A DNA stretch of 43,950 nucleotides from Candidatus Kaiserbacteria bacterium (GTDB taxonomy: Bacteria; Patescibacteriota; Minisyncoccia; Phycocordibacterales; Phycocordibacteraceae). Positions 43,795-43,950 of this stretch are shown piece by piece; position 1 is the stretch's first letter, and the number at the start of each line of letters is the position of its first letter. Location of the stretch: the NCBI GenBank assembly GCA_023264445.1, contig JAHFMN010000001.1, positions 133,928 through 177,877 of the forward strand, in the 5' to 3' direction. The position numbers and the translations under genes are program-made. The notes under the pieces were generated by a model that worked only from the letters and a program-made list of their open reading frames with translations, had not been told where the DNA came from and searched no databases.

Positions 43795-43950
43795 TTCTTT
43801 TCCTGACATTTTGCGCAGCGGCAACCGAAGGGCTTGATATGCTCGTCGACGTATTCTTCGCCATAATCATAGGAGAGTTCCTCTCCCGCCCTAATAGGTT
43901 TGATTGCATCGATGAAGATTCGCCCGCGTTCTATCTCCGGCTCGCAGTTA
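43782..43950 (-). CDS. SET-domain protein, C-terminal fragment (runs off window end)
   Basis: Own translation: NCEPEIERGRIFIDAIKPIRAGEELSYDYGEEYVDEHIKPFGCRCAKCQEKKTPR*; SET GEELxYDYG plus post-SET Cys cluster; not in ORF track. Confidence 0.82.
   Translation of the reverse strand, partial: NCEPEIERGRIFIDAIKPIRAGEELSYDYGEEYVDEHIKPFGCRCAKCQEKKTPR

Noticed and set aside
1-43950. CRISPR array
   Set aside because: No series of regularly spaced direct repeats was seen on reading the window.

Overview
The window is a compact, mostly chromosomal segment. By gene content and style it looks like a Patescibacteria/CPR (Paceibacteria-like) genome; that assignment is inference, not tested. Core blocks include S41 protease, CorA, CysS, DnaB, RecR, DEAD-box helicase, bL21, RmuC, YqeY-like, mraZ-rsmH-ftsL-ftsI-murF, class I LysRS, GreA, mrdA-mreD-mreC-mreB, ProS, RseP, Frr, delta', a second MreB, MurA, Def, Fmt, HPF, VIT, DUF305, MBL hydrolase, PAP2, Csp and a truncated SET-domain protein. 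There is one obvious accessory island, about 7.5 kb and AT-rich, at ~10,960-18,514. It sits between the 3' end of a tRNA-Glu gene and the stop codon of murF. It carries a large serine recombinase, small membrane or secreted proteins, and two intergenic stretches that look like structured RNAs. The strongest observation is at the island ends. Both carry the 9-bp direct repeat TAGGGTCAC. At the left end the repeat lies inside the recombinase 3' coding end, so its last residues and stop codon come from tRNA-Glu. At the right end an in-frame orphan 'VTLTIPDSKPLVEQLEAISKAAVKFASLQKRGFMPVKQELEILP*' continues from the same repeat. The predicted circular form would therefore encode a recombinase about 36 aa longer, with a different C-terminus: attP inside the recombinase gene, and integration swapping its tail. 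A second notable pattern is a family of three long, near-perfect palindromes (core ACCTATAGGT), each 8-15 nt downstream of a leftward stop codon, with compensatory differences between copies. No CRISPR array or rRNA was seen.
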